Shown: positions 1-7,846 of the stretch, one piece after another
Layout: each line of letters opens with the position of its first letter
Numbering within the stretch: the stretch's first letter is position 1
NCBI GenBank assembly: GCA_039932395.1
Contig: JBDTQB010000116.1
Location: forward strand, 1 to 12,783
Length of the DNA: 12,783 nt
Source of the DNA: JAGNNV01 sp039932395
Lineage (GTDB): Bacteria; Acidobacteriota; Vicinamibacteria; Fen-336; JAGNNV01
Direction: 5' to 3'
Notes under the pieces: generated by a model
The model's database searches: none
What the model was told of the DNA's origin: nothing
The model's input: the letters and a program-made list of their open reading frames with translations, nothing else
Position numbers and translations under genes: made by a program

Positions 1-194
1 GCGGTCCGTACCCCGCGACCACCGATTCCCGCGCCACCTCGGTGGGGACTTCGGCCATCGAGCGTTTCGTGCGGCCGGTTTGTTTCCAGGACTTTCCGCA
101 AACCGCGCTTCCCGAAGAGTTGCAGGACGCCAATCCCCGTGGCATCTGGCGCCTCGTCGATGGCACCTTTACCCGTGATCGTCTAGATTCCTAA
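1..194 (+). CDS. 3' end of an unidentified protein (partial)
   Basis: An open frame enters from the left edge with codons starting at base 3 and runs about 63 codons to a TAA at 192-194. The visible tail is soluble-looking, with no membrane segment or repeat. It contains a Trp-Arg-Leu-Val-Asp-Gly stretch near the end and finishes Arg-Leu-Asp-Ser. I do not recognise the family. Coding is supported by GC-rich third positions and by the lack of internal stops; the next gene follows about 60 bp later on the same strand. The start lies outside the window, so length, export signal and function cannot be judged. It may belong to the same degradative cluster as the esterase downstream, but that rests only on position. 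Confidence 0.5.
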   Translation, partial: GPYPATTDSRATSVGTSAIERFVRPVCFQDFPQTALPEELQDANPRGIWRLVDGTFTRDRLDS

Positions 195-215
195 GTCCGC
201 AGCGTGAATTTTCCC

Positions 216-236
216 GTGCGGTTTTGGCGCCCGCAC
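216..236 (+). other. small GC-rich hairpin between genes
   Basis: GTGCGG at 216-221 pairs perfectly with CCGCAC at 231-236 around a 9-base loop. It lies between the stop at 194 and the esterase start at 257. No T-run follows, so it is not a classical intrinsic terminator. It could attenuate read-through or shape the 5' leader of the esterase transcript, or be chance in GC-rich DNA. Confidence 0.25.
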
Positions 237-243
237 ACCAAAC

Positions 244-248
244 AGGAG
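244..248 (+). promoter_or_regulatory. Shine-Dalgarno site for the esterase
   Basis: AGGAG lies 8 bases before the ATG at 257. This decides the start: an upstream in-frame TTG at 224 would add 11 residues in front of the signal peptide and has no comparable site. Confidence 0.7.
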
Positions 249-256
249 CGAGACGC

Positions 257-1414
257 ATGAATGCAGCACCGCTGAGGATCGTAGTGGCGATGGGTTTGAT
301 CACGGCTGCCCATCCCGCCCTGGCCCAGAGTCCCGGAGGGCCGCCTGTGCAAGCGCAGACCGCAGCCTCCTCGCCTACACCTCGTCCCACGCCGCCCACC
401 CGTGATCCGAACACGGAGGGCTACGTGAAGGCCACGGAGTTGCCCGACGGCGCGATTCCGTCCGTCGATGTCGACGGCAACTTCATCATCGGTCCAACAC
501 ACACACCCGCGCCCGATACGCTTGTTCAGCACGGCGTTCCGCAAGGCACGATCATCGATTTCGCGATGAGTTCTTCCGACAGCAAGATCTATCCGGGAAT
601 CGCGCGTGACCAAGGGACGTTTGGAACCCCGGACCCGAATGACCCGGCGAAGCTCGTGGTGACGACCAGCCATCCCGCGCCCTACACTCGCCGCGTCGCT
701 GTCTATGTTCCCAAGCAATACGTCCCCGGAACCGTCGCACCGTTCATCGTCGGAGCAGACGGGCCGGATCGGATGCTGTTCACTACCCTCGACAACCTCA
801 TCGCCCAGAAGCGAGTGCCGGTGATGATCGCCATCTCCATCAGCAACGGCAGCGGCGACGCTCAGGGCTCCCAGCGAGGCCTCGAATACGACACGATGTC
901 GGGCGTCTACGCCCAGTTCGTTGAAACGGAGGTGCTTCCGATGGTTGAGAAGATCGCCAACGTGAAACTGACCAAGGATCCCGACATGCGCGCGACCATG
1001 GGCGGCAGTTCCGGTGGTTCGGCCGCCTTCATCATGGCCTGGTATCGCAACGACCTCTATCACCGCGTGCTCGCTTATTCGATCACCTCGATCAATCAGC
1101 AGTGGCCGCCTAATGCAGAGACGCCGCATGGTGCCTGGGGTCTCCATGAAACCGTCATTCCTAACTCGCCGCCCAAGCCGATCCGGGTCTGGATGGCGGT
1201 GGGGGACCGTGACCTCCTCAATCCGAATGTCATGCGTGACAACATGCACGACTGGGTGCTGGCGAGTGAAAACATGGCGAAGGTTCTCGCGGCGAAGGGC
1301 TACAAATACCAGTTCACCTTTACCCGGAACGCCGGCCATACCGATCCGGCAATGAAACAGCAGACCCTGCCCCTGGCGCTTGAGTGGTTGTGGAAGGGCT
1401 CTCGCGTCCAATGA
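257..1414 (+). CDS. secreted Fes/IroE-type alpha/beta-hydrolase esterase
   Basis: This predicted 385-residue carboxyl esterase resembles the enterochelin-esterase-like/esterase D (PF00756) group. An N-terminal Sec signal peptide ends at Ala-Leu-Ala-Gln around residue 24, followed by a Pro/Thr-rich linker to about residue 50, so it should be periplasmic or extracellular. The nucleophile elbow is a G-S-S-G-G form of GxSxG with Ser252. Candidate acids are Asp317/Asp319 in V-G-D-R-D, and His361 sits in A-G-H-T-D, giving a complete triad in the expected order. The family cleaves esters ranging from siderophores to acetylated or feruloylated sugars; the carbohydrate-processing surroundings favour the latter, but the substrate cannot be read from sequence. 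The stop overlaps the next start (ATGA), implying translational coupling with the FAH-family gene. Confidence 0.82.
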   Translation: MNAAPLRIVVAMGLITAAHPALAQSPGGPPVQAQTAASSPTPRPTPPTRDPNTEGYVKATELPDGAIPSVDVDGNFIIGPTHTPAPDTLVQHGVPQGTIIDFAMSSSDSKIYPGIARDQGTFGTPDPNDPAKLVVTTSHPAPYTRRVAVYVPKQYVPGTVAPFIVGADGPDRMLFTTLDNLIAQKRVPVMIAISISNGSGDAQGSQRGLEYDTMSGVYAQFVETEVLPMVEKIANVKLTKDPDMRATMGGSSGGSAAFIMAWYRNDLYHRVLAYSITSINQQWPPNAETPHGAWGLHETVIPNSPPKPIRVWMAVGDRDLLNPNVMRDNMHDWVLASENMAKVLAAKGYKYQFTFTRNAGHTDPAMKQQTLPLALEWLWKGSRVQ

Positions 1415-2268
1415 AACTCTGTCGCTTTCAAACGAACCAGTCCGCGCCGCGGATCGGACTCATCCCCGATGACCAGACCGTCCTCGATCTCACTGCCGCA
1501 GGGGTCGATCGGATGCTGCCCTTGCTCGAGAGCGACACGCTGGCCGCCGAGCTGCAGGCTTTCGCCAAACAGGATCTGCCCCGGCTGCCCCTTGCCGATG
1601 TAACCCTGCTGACGCCGGTCGAGCAGCAGGAAGTCTGGGCGGCGGGAGTCACGTATCTGCGCAGTAAGACGGCGCGCATGGAAGAGTCTGACTTCTCGGC
1701 GAGCGCCTACGACCGCGTCTATGACGCGGAGCGGCCTGAAGTCTTTTTCAAGTCTCTCCCTCAGAAGGTCGTCGCGCCCGGCGGCGGCGTAGGCATTCGC
1801 AAGGACTCCCGCTGGAATGTGCCCGAGCCGGAACTGGCGCTGGTCGTCAATTCGCGCGGCGCAATCGTGGGCTACACGATTGGAAACGACATGAGTTCGC
1901 GCGACATCGAGGGAGAGAACCTGCTTTACCTCCCTCAAGCGAAGACGTACCACCGATCGTGCGCCGTTGGTCCGTGGATCACGGTGGGCGAGAGCGAAGA
2001 AGAGGCGCGCGGCTGGACGATCACCGTGTCGATCCTGCGCAATGGCAGCGAGGTGTTTTCTGGCGAGACGTCGGTCGGCCAGCTCAAGCGCTCGTTCACC
2101 GATCTCACGGAATTTCTTTGCCGGTCTCAGGTCTTCCCAAGCGGGGCGGTGCTGCTCACCGGCACGGGGGTGGTCCCGCCGGACGATTTCACTTTGCAGG
2201 TGCAGGATGTGGTTCGCATTGACATCTCGGGAATTGGCACGCTTCAAAACCATGTGATCGAGGTTTGA
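1411..2268 (+). CDS. FAH-family hydrolase/dehydratase, 2-keto-3-deoxy-sugar-acid dehydratase-like
   Basis: This 285-residue protein has no signal peptide, so it is likely cytoplasmic. The C-terminal two thirds is a fumarylacetoacetate-hydrolase fold. The divalent-metal ligands appear intact: Glu139 and Glu141 in P-E-P-E-L, and Asp160 in G-N-D-M-S-S-R-D. The ExE to Asp spacing of 19 residues and the segment around A-G-V-T-Y resemble 2-keto-3-deoxy-D-arabinonate dehydratase (KdaD-like) enzymes more than classical fumarylacetoacetase. A role in dehydrating a 2-keto-3-deoxy sugar acid is therefore plausible; cleavage of an aromatic-ring-derived diketo acid is the alternative. The ATG at 1411 overlaps the esterase stop by four bases and was preferred to an in-frame GTG at 1384. 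It is the only clearly cytoplasmic enzyme in the window, so it may act on products made by the exported enzymes. Confidence 0.85.
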   Translation: MKLCRFQTNQSAPRIGLIPDDQTVLDLTAAGVDRMLPLLESDTLAAELQAFAKQDLPRLPLADVTLLTPVEQQEVWAAGVTYLRSKTARMEESDFSASAYDRVYDAERPEVFFKSLPQKVVAPGGGVGIRKDSRWNVPEPELALVVNSRGAIVGYTIGNDMSSRDIEGENLLYLPQAKTYHRSCAVGPWITVGESEEEARGWTITVSILRNGSEVFSGETSVGQLKRSFTDLTEFLCRSQVFPSGAVLLTGTGVVPPDDFTLQVQDVVRIDISGIGTLQNHVIEV

Positions 2269-2278
2269 GACGACGTCG

Positions 2279-2792
2279 ATGAAATTCCTCTTCGTGCTGC
2301 TTCTGAGTGTTTGCGGCGTGAGGGCCGACGCGGGCATTCAGGCGACTTATGACATCGATGAGATGCGCAGCGCGCCGAACTGAACTGAGTAATGAAGGAC
2401 TCCTGAGCTATCTGCGCGACTCGATGCCCCGATTCGACGAGACTTTCAGTCCGCATGGCGCGCCGCTCAACAACGACGAGATCAAGCGGTGGGATCCCGT
2501 CGCGAGTCCCGCGTACGTCCAGAGAGAACTGCGTCGGCTAGATCTCAGCGGCGATCTCGCCCGGCCGATCATTATCATGCCCGGGACAGCCGACCCGGTT
2601 TACTACATCCCCGGCATGGCACACGGCGGCATCGCGTACGACGACATGGTTCCCGCCCAGATCGAAGCGCTCGAAGCGTGGATCGACTATCGCCAGAGCG
2701 GGGGGAAGGTCGGCGCTCCCGTACCCGAGCGCATCGGGATTTACTCACGCGAGCCGGACGGGCCGTCCAGGCTGAATCCCGTATTCAAATAA
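2279..2792 (+). pseudogene. decayed secreted alpha/beta-hydrolase (tannase/feruloyl-esterase-like remnant)
   Basis: An ATG 11 bases after the FAH stop begins a clear Sec signal peptide (M-K-F-L-F-V-L-L-L ... R-A-D-A) but meets TGA at 2381-2383 after 34 codons. A different frame, open from 2349 to the TAA at 2790, carries about 130 residues resembling the C-terminal end of a secreted esterase. It includes P-I-I-I-M-P-G-T-A-D-P and P-G-M-A-H-G-G, where the second block would contain the catalytic His. In tannase/feruloyl-esterase relatives the Asp block and His block are separated by several tens of residues; here they abut (G-T-A-D-P-V-Y-Y-I-P-G-M-A-H), suggesting an internal deletion. No nucleophile GxSxG motif is present, and the total is far shorter than a typical member. 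I read this as a gene broken by a frameshift and deletions; the family name is tentative. The 3' frame could still be expressed from an internal start. Confidence 0.65.
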
Positions 2793-2795
2793 GTG

Positions 2796-3860
2796 ATGAC
2801 CCTGCGGCTCGTCGTGGCCGTGGGCGTGGTCGTCGCATTTCTAGGAGTGGCCCTGGCGGCGGAGCGTCGATCGGCGGCCGAAATGGCTGCCGCGGCCAGC
2901 CGCTTTCTGAATGCCCTGAGCAAGGAGCAGCGCGCGCAGGCGTCGTTTCCCTTTGGGTCCGAGGAACGATTCCGATGGCACTTCATACCCACCGGACAAA
3001 GCCCTGCCTCTTGGCCCCGTCTCGGCGTTCCCCTGAAGGCGATGACTGACGAGCAAAAGCAGCGCGCGCGCGATCTCCTTAAGGCTGGTCTGAGCCGTCG
3101 AGGGTATCTCACCGCCACCGCGATCATGGATCTAGAGACCGTGCTTGGGGCGATCGAGAGCGCCGCGAGAATCAAGACACCCGACGGAAGGCTAGGCCGG
3201 GATCCCGAGCTGTACTTCTTCTCCGTATTTGGCGAACCCTCTACCAGCCAGTCGTGGGCGTGGCGGGTTGAAGGGCACCACGTGTCTCTTCATTTCACCG
3301 TGGTCAACGGAAGCCTCCTCGCGAGTTCGCCTTCCTTCTTCGGAACAAATCCCGCGGAGGTGCGGGAGGGTCCGAACGCCGGCCTTCGCATCCTGGGGTC
3401 GCAGGAAGACGCTGCGCGAGCGTTGCTGGCCTCGCTCGACGACTCACAGCGACACAAGGCATTGATCGAGAACGTAGCGCCTAACGAAATCGTGACCTCC
3501 AACGAGGTGGCGGTCAGTCCGCTTTCACCGGTTGGCGTCATGGCGAGCGATCTGACGTCGACTCAGCGCGATCTCCTGATGAAGGTCGTAAATGTCTACA
3601 CCGGAGCCATGGCCGATGACATGGCCGCCGAACGCTTTTCGAAGTTGAAGCACGCCGGAATCGAAAAGATCGCGTTCGCGTGGGCCGGTCAAACGGAGCG
3701 CGGGAAGAAGCACTACTACCGTGTGCAGGGGCCGACGTTTCTCATCGAGTACGACAACACTCAGAACGACGGAAATCACGTCCATTCCGTATGGCGCGAC
3801 TTCGACGGTGACTTCGGGATGGATCTGTTGCGCGAGCACGTTAAGAACCAGCCGCACTAA
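2796..3860 (+). CDS. secreted DUF3500 family protein
   Basis: This protein of about 354 residues has an N-terminal signal peptide (hydrophobic Val-rich core ending A-L-A-A near residue 22). The rest matches the DUF3500 pattern I know: an R-x-x-W-H-F/P-x-x-x-R-x-G-V-P-L region near residues 50-75, a D-P-E-L-Y-F-F-x-V-F-G block, a W-A-W-R-x-E-G-H-H-V-S-L-H-F block near 150-165, and a C-terminal H-Y-Y-R-V-Q-G-P-x-F-L-I-E-Y-D segment followed by N-H-V-H-S-V-W-R-D. The conserved His, Trp and acidic residues look like a binding or catalytic site, but the family has no established biochemical role that I can cite. GTG at 2793 directly follows the preceding TAA; ATG at 2796 is chosen instead. Its stop overlaps, tail to tail, the stop of the minus-strand SGNH gene. 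Confidence 0.85.
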   Translation: MTLRLVVAVGVVVAFLGVALAAERRSAAEMAAAASRFLNALSKEQRAQASFPFGSEERFRWHFIPTGQSPASWPRLGVPLKAMTDEQKQRARDLLKAGLSRRGYLTATAIMDLETVLGAIESAARIKTPDGRLGRDPELYFFSVFGEPSTSQSWAWRVEGHHVSLHFTVVNGSLLASSPSFFGTNPAEVREGPNAGLRILGSQEDAARALLASLDDSQRHKALIENVAPNEIVTSNEVAVSPLSPVGVMASDLTSTQRDLLMKVVNVYTGAMADDMAAERFSKLKHAGIEKIAFAWAGQTERGKKHYYRVQGPTFLIEYDNTQNDGNHVHSVWRDFDGDFGMDLLREHVKNQPH

Positions 3861-5233
3861 GGCAGGATTTTGATCCTGATGCGTCGATATTCCATCTGAC
3901 CCCGATCGCCTTCCAGGCCGATGGGCCCCGTAGCCGGGATCTTCATTTCAGCCTCCAGCAACTCGCCGTTGCTGGTAGCGCTTGCTACGCCGTCTTTGAC
4001 CGTCACGACGATTTCATTCCAATCCTGCGCCTTGTACTTCTTGAGGTCTTTGTACGGTCCCGCGAGCAGATAGTCGCGACACTGCAGCTGAGGCCCTCTC
4101 ACATAGACCCCGCTGTCGGCGTTCGGAGTGGCTCGAAATTCAAGCTTGAGCACGAAGTTCTGCGGGAACTCGCGCTGCGTCCACATCTGCTGAAGCTTGC
4201 GGTACTCGGGCGGGGTCTTGACCACCAGACGCCCACCGATGACGGCGTATCGCCCGTCCGGCGTCTCCGTGAGTCCGTCGAAGTTCCTAGGCTCCGTAAC
4301 GATCAACCGGGCCGGTGCATTGGGGTCGGTTTGCGCGCGCGTGGCACCCTGTTTGTCGGCCTCGGAGGACGGCCGGTAACCCCAGCCGGTGAGATCGCGG
4401 CCATTGAAGAGGCTCTCGAAGCCGTCTTCGAGCGGGAACGGTTCGCTCGTCGTCTCGGTGAATCCGTAGGTGGCAAAGATCGGGCGCAGGGCCGCAGCCC
4501 ACCTCGCGTAACCCACTTCATTGGGATGGAGCAGGTCCGGAAACTCCTCAGGAATCGCATCGCCGTCGGACGTTGCGAAGAGCGGCCAGGTTTCGAGGTA
4601 CGTGACGTGCGCGTCATTCTTCACCGCGGCGCGCAGGAGCGCATTCAGGGCTTTGATCCGCTCTGCGGGGCGGCTCTTCGCGGCGGAGCTTGGAAAGACC
4701 TGATTCAGCACGATCGGCATGCGCGGATCGTGGGTTTCGAGGACGCTGAGGATGCGGCCTACATTGCCCGCCGCCACTTCGGGTGTCGCGCCCATCTCAA
4801 GGTCATTGGTCCCGATCAACAGCACAACCGCCGCCGGCTGCAACGCGATGACATCGTCAATCCGCGCCAGCACGCCGCGCGTAGTGTCACCGCTCATACC
4901 GCGATTGGCGACCTTGACACCTGGGAAGGCAGCACCGAGGCCTCCGCCCCATCCCTGCATGATCGAGTCTCCGAGAAATACGACCGCGCCGCGGTCTTGC
5001 TCCACCGTCTTCGCCCAGGCGGTACGGTGTTCGAGCCACAAACGCTCGAACCACTCGAGCCGTCGGAGCGGTCCCGCGCCCGGCAGTCCCTCGTCACTGA
5101 CGGGAAGGGCCATCCGGTCCCGCACCACGGTCGCGCCCGCGGGTTGTGCGTGGGCTTTTGGCGGTGCCCCGAGAGCAACGACCAGAAGAACAACGAAAAT
5201 GTAACGCGAAATCGACGAGGGGAGGTGGGCCAT
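3857..5233 (-). CDS. secreted SGNH/GDSL hydrolase fused to a DUF1080 (3-keto-disaccharide hydrolase-type) domain
   Basis: This 458-residue exported protein has a signal peptide ending K-A-H-A-Q near residue 30. Residues about 80-255 are an SGNH hydrolase with all blocks: G-D-S with Ser90, R-G-M-S-G-D near 111-116, G-T-N-D with Asn143, and D-L-L-H with Asp233 and His236. It should de-esterify an acylated carbohydrate or similar substrate. Residues about 272-458 form a DUF1080 concanavalin-like domain, starting F-E-S-L-F-N-G-R-D-L-T-G-W and including D-S-G-V-Y-V-R-G and D-W-N-E-I. This family includes hydrolases acting on 3-keto-glycosides. The fusion suggests de-acylation and glycosidic cleavage of one substrate. 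It follows the GH3 stop by 10 bases, so it is probably co-transcribed; no good ribosome site precedes its ATG, which fits coupling. Confidence 0.9.
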   Translation of the reverse strand: MAHLPSSISRYIFVVLLVVALGAPPKAHAQPAGATVVRDRMALPVSDEGLPGAGPLRRLEWFERLWLEHRTAWAKTVEQDRGAVVFLGDSIMQGWGGGLGAAFPGVKVANRGMSGDTTRGVLARIDDVIALQPAAVVLLIGTNDLEMGATPEVAAGNVGRILSVLETHDPRMPIVLNQVFPSSAAKSRPAERIKALNALLRAAVKNDAHVTYLETWPLFATSDGDAIPEEFPDLLHPNEVGYARWAAALRPIFATYGFTETTSEPFPLEDGFESLFNGRDLTGWGYRPSSEADKQGATRAQTDPNAPARLIVTEPRNFDGLTETPDGRYAVIGGRLVVKTPPEYRKLQQMWTQREFPQNFVLKLEFRATPNADSGVYVRGPQLQCRDYLLAGPYKDLKKYKAQDWNEIVVTVKDGVASATSNGELLEAEMKIPATGPIGLEGDRGQMEYRRIRIKILP

Positions 5234-5243
5234 GGGTGGAAGA

Positions 5244-7826
5244 CTAGCGGGCGCTCATGCGCGCCTCAATCAGCTTCAGAACCCCGCGTAGTTCGATCTG
5301 ATCGGACGCACGGCCGACCAGCACGTCGAAGTCGCCCGGATCAGCGCGCCACTGCTTGCTGCCGACGTCATAGTAGGAAAGCGCGCGGCTGTCGATCGAG
5401 ATGGTGACCTTTTTCGTGGCACCGGCCGCGAGCGTGACCCTCGCCGAGCCCGCGAGTTCCTTAATGGGGCGCGGAACCTTGGAGTGACGCTCGCCGATGT
5501 ACAACTGCGCCACGTCGGTTCCTGATCGCTTTCCCGTGTTGGTCACGCTGAACGTCACCTGGTAGCGATCGGATGCCGCGACGGGCACGATAGTCAGTCC
5601 GCTGTACTTGAAGGTGGTGTACGACAAACCAAACCCAAAAGGAAACAGCGGCTTCGTCGCGTTCTTCTCATAGCCTCGATAGCCCACGAAGACACCTTCC
5701 TTGTAGACGATGCGACGGGTACCCGTCTCTGGGTAGTAGCTGTCTTTGACCGGGTTGTCATCGATACGACGCTCGAACGTGACCGGCAGGCGCCCCGATG
5801 GATTCACCGCGCCAAACAAAATCTCCGCGATCGCTATGCCGCCTTCCTGGCCTGGATACCAGCCTTCGACGAGAGCGGGGATGCGATCGATCCATGCGTT
5901 CATGTCGACGCCTCCTCCCGAGTTGAGGACCACGATCGTCTTCTTGTTGGCCGCGACCATTTCCTGGATCAGTTCGTCCTGTCCCGGCGGCAACTGGAAG
6001 GCGCGATCTCCGCCTTCTGTCTCGATTTCGGCGTCGTAGCCCGCGGCCACGACCACGACATCGGCCTTCGCGGCCAGCGCCTTGGCGGCCGGTTCGATCA
6101 GGCTGTCTTTCGCTACGATTCCGAGTCGCACACGCGGACCGCCAAACCCGCCGAACCCGCGAGGGTTGCGGAACTGCTCCAGCACGACCTTGTGCGGCCC
6201 GACGCTCAGCGTCAGGGTCACGTGGCTGAGCATCTCTTTCCAGACCACCCAGTTGTCGATCACTGATTTGTCGTCGATCAAGAGACGGTAGCCGCCGTAC
6301 TCAAGCCCGGCGCTCTCTACAAAAATGGTGTGAGGCCCCTGGGCCTGCGGGGTGTAGTAACCCGTCCAACGAGTCGACGTCGGCGGAGGGCCAGCCGCGC
6401 CTCGGGTCCCGAGGGTCCCCGCACTTGGAGGTCCGCCTGGCCCGCCGCCGCCGGGTCCGCCGCCGCCTGCGTTGAGGACTCGATCGATGCGAGTGGTGTC
6501 CGGGGTTCCGGACAGATCGCCGTTGCCAAACACTTCGACCTTCAAGCCCGTTTGTCCGTTCGTCGCGGCGGTCGAGAACACCGTCGCGTTCGCCATTTCC
6601 GCCGTTGTGGAGAGACCGCGCGCGTAGTAGACCTTTGTCGCGGATCCTAGATGAGCGCCAATGCCTTCGAGGAGGCTGATCGCGGCGAAGGGTTGCACAC
6701 GGGCACTCCCTCCGCCGACCGCCACCGCGGGATAAGCAGAAGGACCGATCACCGCAATCGTCTTTATCGCCCCCTTTGTGAGGGGAAGAAGGTTCTGCTC
6801 ATTCTTCAGAAGGACGACGCTCTCTCTCGCCGTTTGTAAAGCCGTCTCACGTCCCTGCTGGTTGTAGCGAGACACGGAAAAATCTACCTGATCGCGATCC
6901 AACCAGCCGAAGCGGACCGCGGTGCGCAGGATCCGCCGGACCTTGTCATCCACGGTGGCAACCGAGACCTTGCCCTGCTCGATCGCGGGCAGCAGATTCG
7001 CGCGATTCATGAAAACGGGAGATGGCATCTCAAGGTCCAGGCCGCCGTTGGCGGCGCCGATCGAGTCGTGGGTGGCGCCCCAGTCCGACATCACGATGCC
7101 ATCGAATCCCCACTCCTTCTTCAGCACATCAATGTTCAGATATCCGTTTTGGGTCAGGTACGCGCCATTCGTCAGGTTGTAGGAATCCATGACGCTGCCG
7201 ACATGGGCCTCTTTCACCGACGCCTCAAACGCAGGAAGATAGATCTCGCGCATCGAACGCTCATCAATGATCGAGTCGGTCGAATTGCGGCCGAACTCCG
7301 AGTTGTTTCCCATGAAGTGCTTGACCGTGGCCGCGACACCCTGACTCTGAATGCCCTTGATGTAGCCGACGGTGATGCGCGAGGTGAGGTAGGGGTCTTC
7401 CCCGAAGTACTCGAAGTTGCGGCCGTTCATGGGCGCTCGATAGATGTTCACACCCGGCCCCAGCAGGAAGTGGACTCCCTTGGCGCGCGCGTCGCGGCCA
7501 ATCTCCACGCCCACGCGCTCGGCAAGCGCGGGATTCCACGTGGCGGCGAGACCGATTCCCCCCGCCATCGCGGTGGCGGGGCCGAAGTTGCGTACACCTA
7601 TGGGCCCGTCCGCCATCCGCAGGGCGGGCAGCCCGAGCTTCGGCATGGCGCGGATGAAGAAGCCGTTGATCCCGCCCAGCAGATCGACTTTCTCCTCGAT
7701 CGTCATTTTGGCTAACAGAGCGTCGACGCGATGCTCGATGTCGGCCGAGGAGGGAGCAGGCACCTGCGCCGCTGCGTGGTGAACCAGAATAAAGAGGATC
7801 GAGAGACCCAAACAGAACCTTCGCAT
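5244..7826 (-). CDS. secreted GH3 beta-glucosidase with inserted PA14 domain
   Basis: This 860-residue glycoside hydrolase family 3 enzyme removes non-reducing beta-linked glucose or related residues with retention. A signal peptide ends H-H-A-A-A-Q at about residue 21. The N-terminal barrel carries the K-H-F and nucleophile blocks (V-M-S-D-W-G, Asp248). The second domain contains E-T-E-G-G-D-R near residues 602-608, which includes the probable acid/base Glu. A PA14 carbohydrate-binding domain is inserted at about 428-575, as in several beta-glucosidases where it restricts substrate length. It contains a Gly/Pro-rich stretch. A fibronectin-III-like C-terminal domain (about 740-845) completes the usual architecture. 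ATG at 7826 is preferred over GTG at 7832 because AAGGAG lies five bases upstream and would overlap the GTG. It is the first gene of the minus-strand pair and diverges from the oxidoreductase cluster. Confidence 0.95.
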   Translation of the reverse strand: MRRFCLGLSILFILVHHAAAQVPAPSSADIEHRVDALLAKMTIEEKVDLLGGINGFFIRAMPKLGLPALRMADGPIGVRNFGPATAMAGGIGLAATWNPALAERVGVEIGRDARAKGVHFLLGPGVNIYRAPMNGRNFEYFGEDPYLTSRITVGYIKGIQSQGVAATVKHFMGNNSEFGRNSTDSIIDERSMREIYLPAFEASVKEAHVGSVMDSYNLTNGAYLTQNGYLNIDVLKKEWGFDGIVMSDWGATHDSIGAANGGLDLEMPSPVFMNRANLLPAIEQGKVSVATVDDKVRRILRTAVRFGWLDRDQVDFSVSRYNQQGRETALQTARESVVLLKNEQNLLPLTKGAIKTIAVIGPSAYPAVAVGGGSARVQPFAAISLLEGIGAHLGSATKVYYARGLSTTAEMANATVFSTAATNGQTGLKVEVFGNGDLSGTPDTTRIDRVLNAGGGGPGGGGPGGPPSAGTLGTRGAAGPPPTSTRWTGYYTPQAQGPHTIFVESAGLEYGGYRLLIDDKSVIDNWVVWKEMLSHVTLTLSVGPHKVVLEQFRNPRGFGGFGGPRVRLGIVAKDSLIEPAAKALAAKADVVVVAAGYDAEIETEGGDRAFQLPPGQDELIQEMVAANKKTIVVLNSGGGVDMNAWIDRIPALVEGWYPGQEGGIAIAEILFGAVNPSGRLPVTFERRIDDNPVKDSYYPETGTRRIVYKEGVFVGYRGYEKNATKPLFPFGFGLSYTTFKYSGLTIVPVAASDRYQVTFSVTNTGKRSGTDVAQLYIGERHSKVPRPIKELAGSARVTLAAGATKKVTISIDSRALSYYDVGSKQWRADPGDFDVLVGRASDQIELRGVLKLIEARMSAR
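6421..6475 (-). repeat. low-complexity Gly/Pro-coding tract inside the GH3 gene
   Basis: A run of GGN and CCN codons (read on the minus strand) encodes a flexible Gly-Gly-Gly-Gly-Pro-type linker around residues 453-467, within the PA14 insertion. It is in frame and unbroken. Such tracts are prone to slippage and length change. Confidence 0.7.
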
Positions 7827-7831
7827 AAACA

Positions 7832-7837
7832 CTCCTT
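7832..7837 (-). promoter_or_regulatory. Shine-Dalgarno site for the GH3 gene
   Basis: On the minus strand this reads AAGGAG, five bases before the ATG at 7826. It supports ATG rather than the in-frame GTG that overlaps it. Confidence 0.7.
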
Positions 7838-7846
7838 GAATCCGCC

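Noticed and set aside
216..236. Intrinsic terminator for the partial left-hand gene
   Set aside because: The stem is only six base pairs with a nine-base loop and no T-run; kept only as a weak hairpin.
191..1411. Long minus-strand open frame (406 codons) opposite the esterase
   Set aside because: It is the antisense of a gene with signal peptide, catalytic triad and ribosome site. Its translation is rich in Arg/His/Gly with no recognisable motif, as expected for a shadow frame in GC-rich DNA.
1300..2337. Minus-strand open frame of 345 codons opposite the FAH gene
   Set aside because: It has an Arg-rich composition, no family features and spans a gene boundary on the other strand; the FAH gene has intact metal ligands.
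4331..5407. Plus-strand open frame of 358 codons opposite the SGNH-DUF1080 gene
   Set aside because: It is antisense to a clearly assigned two-domain protein and has shadow-like composition.
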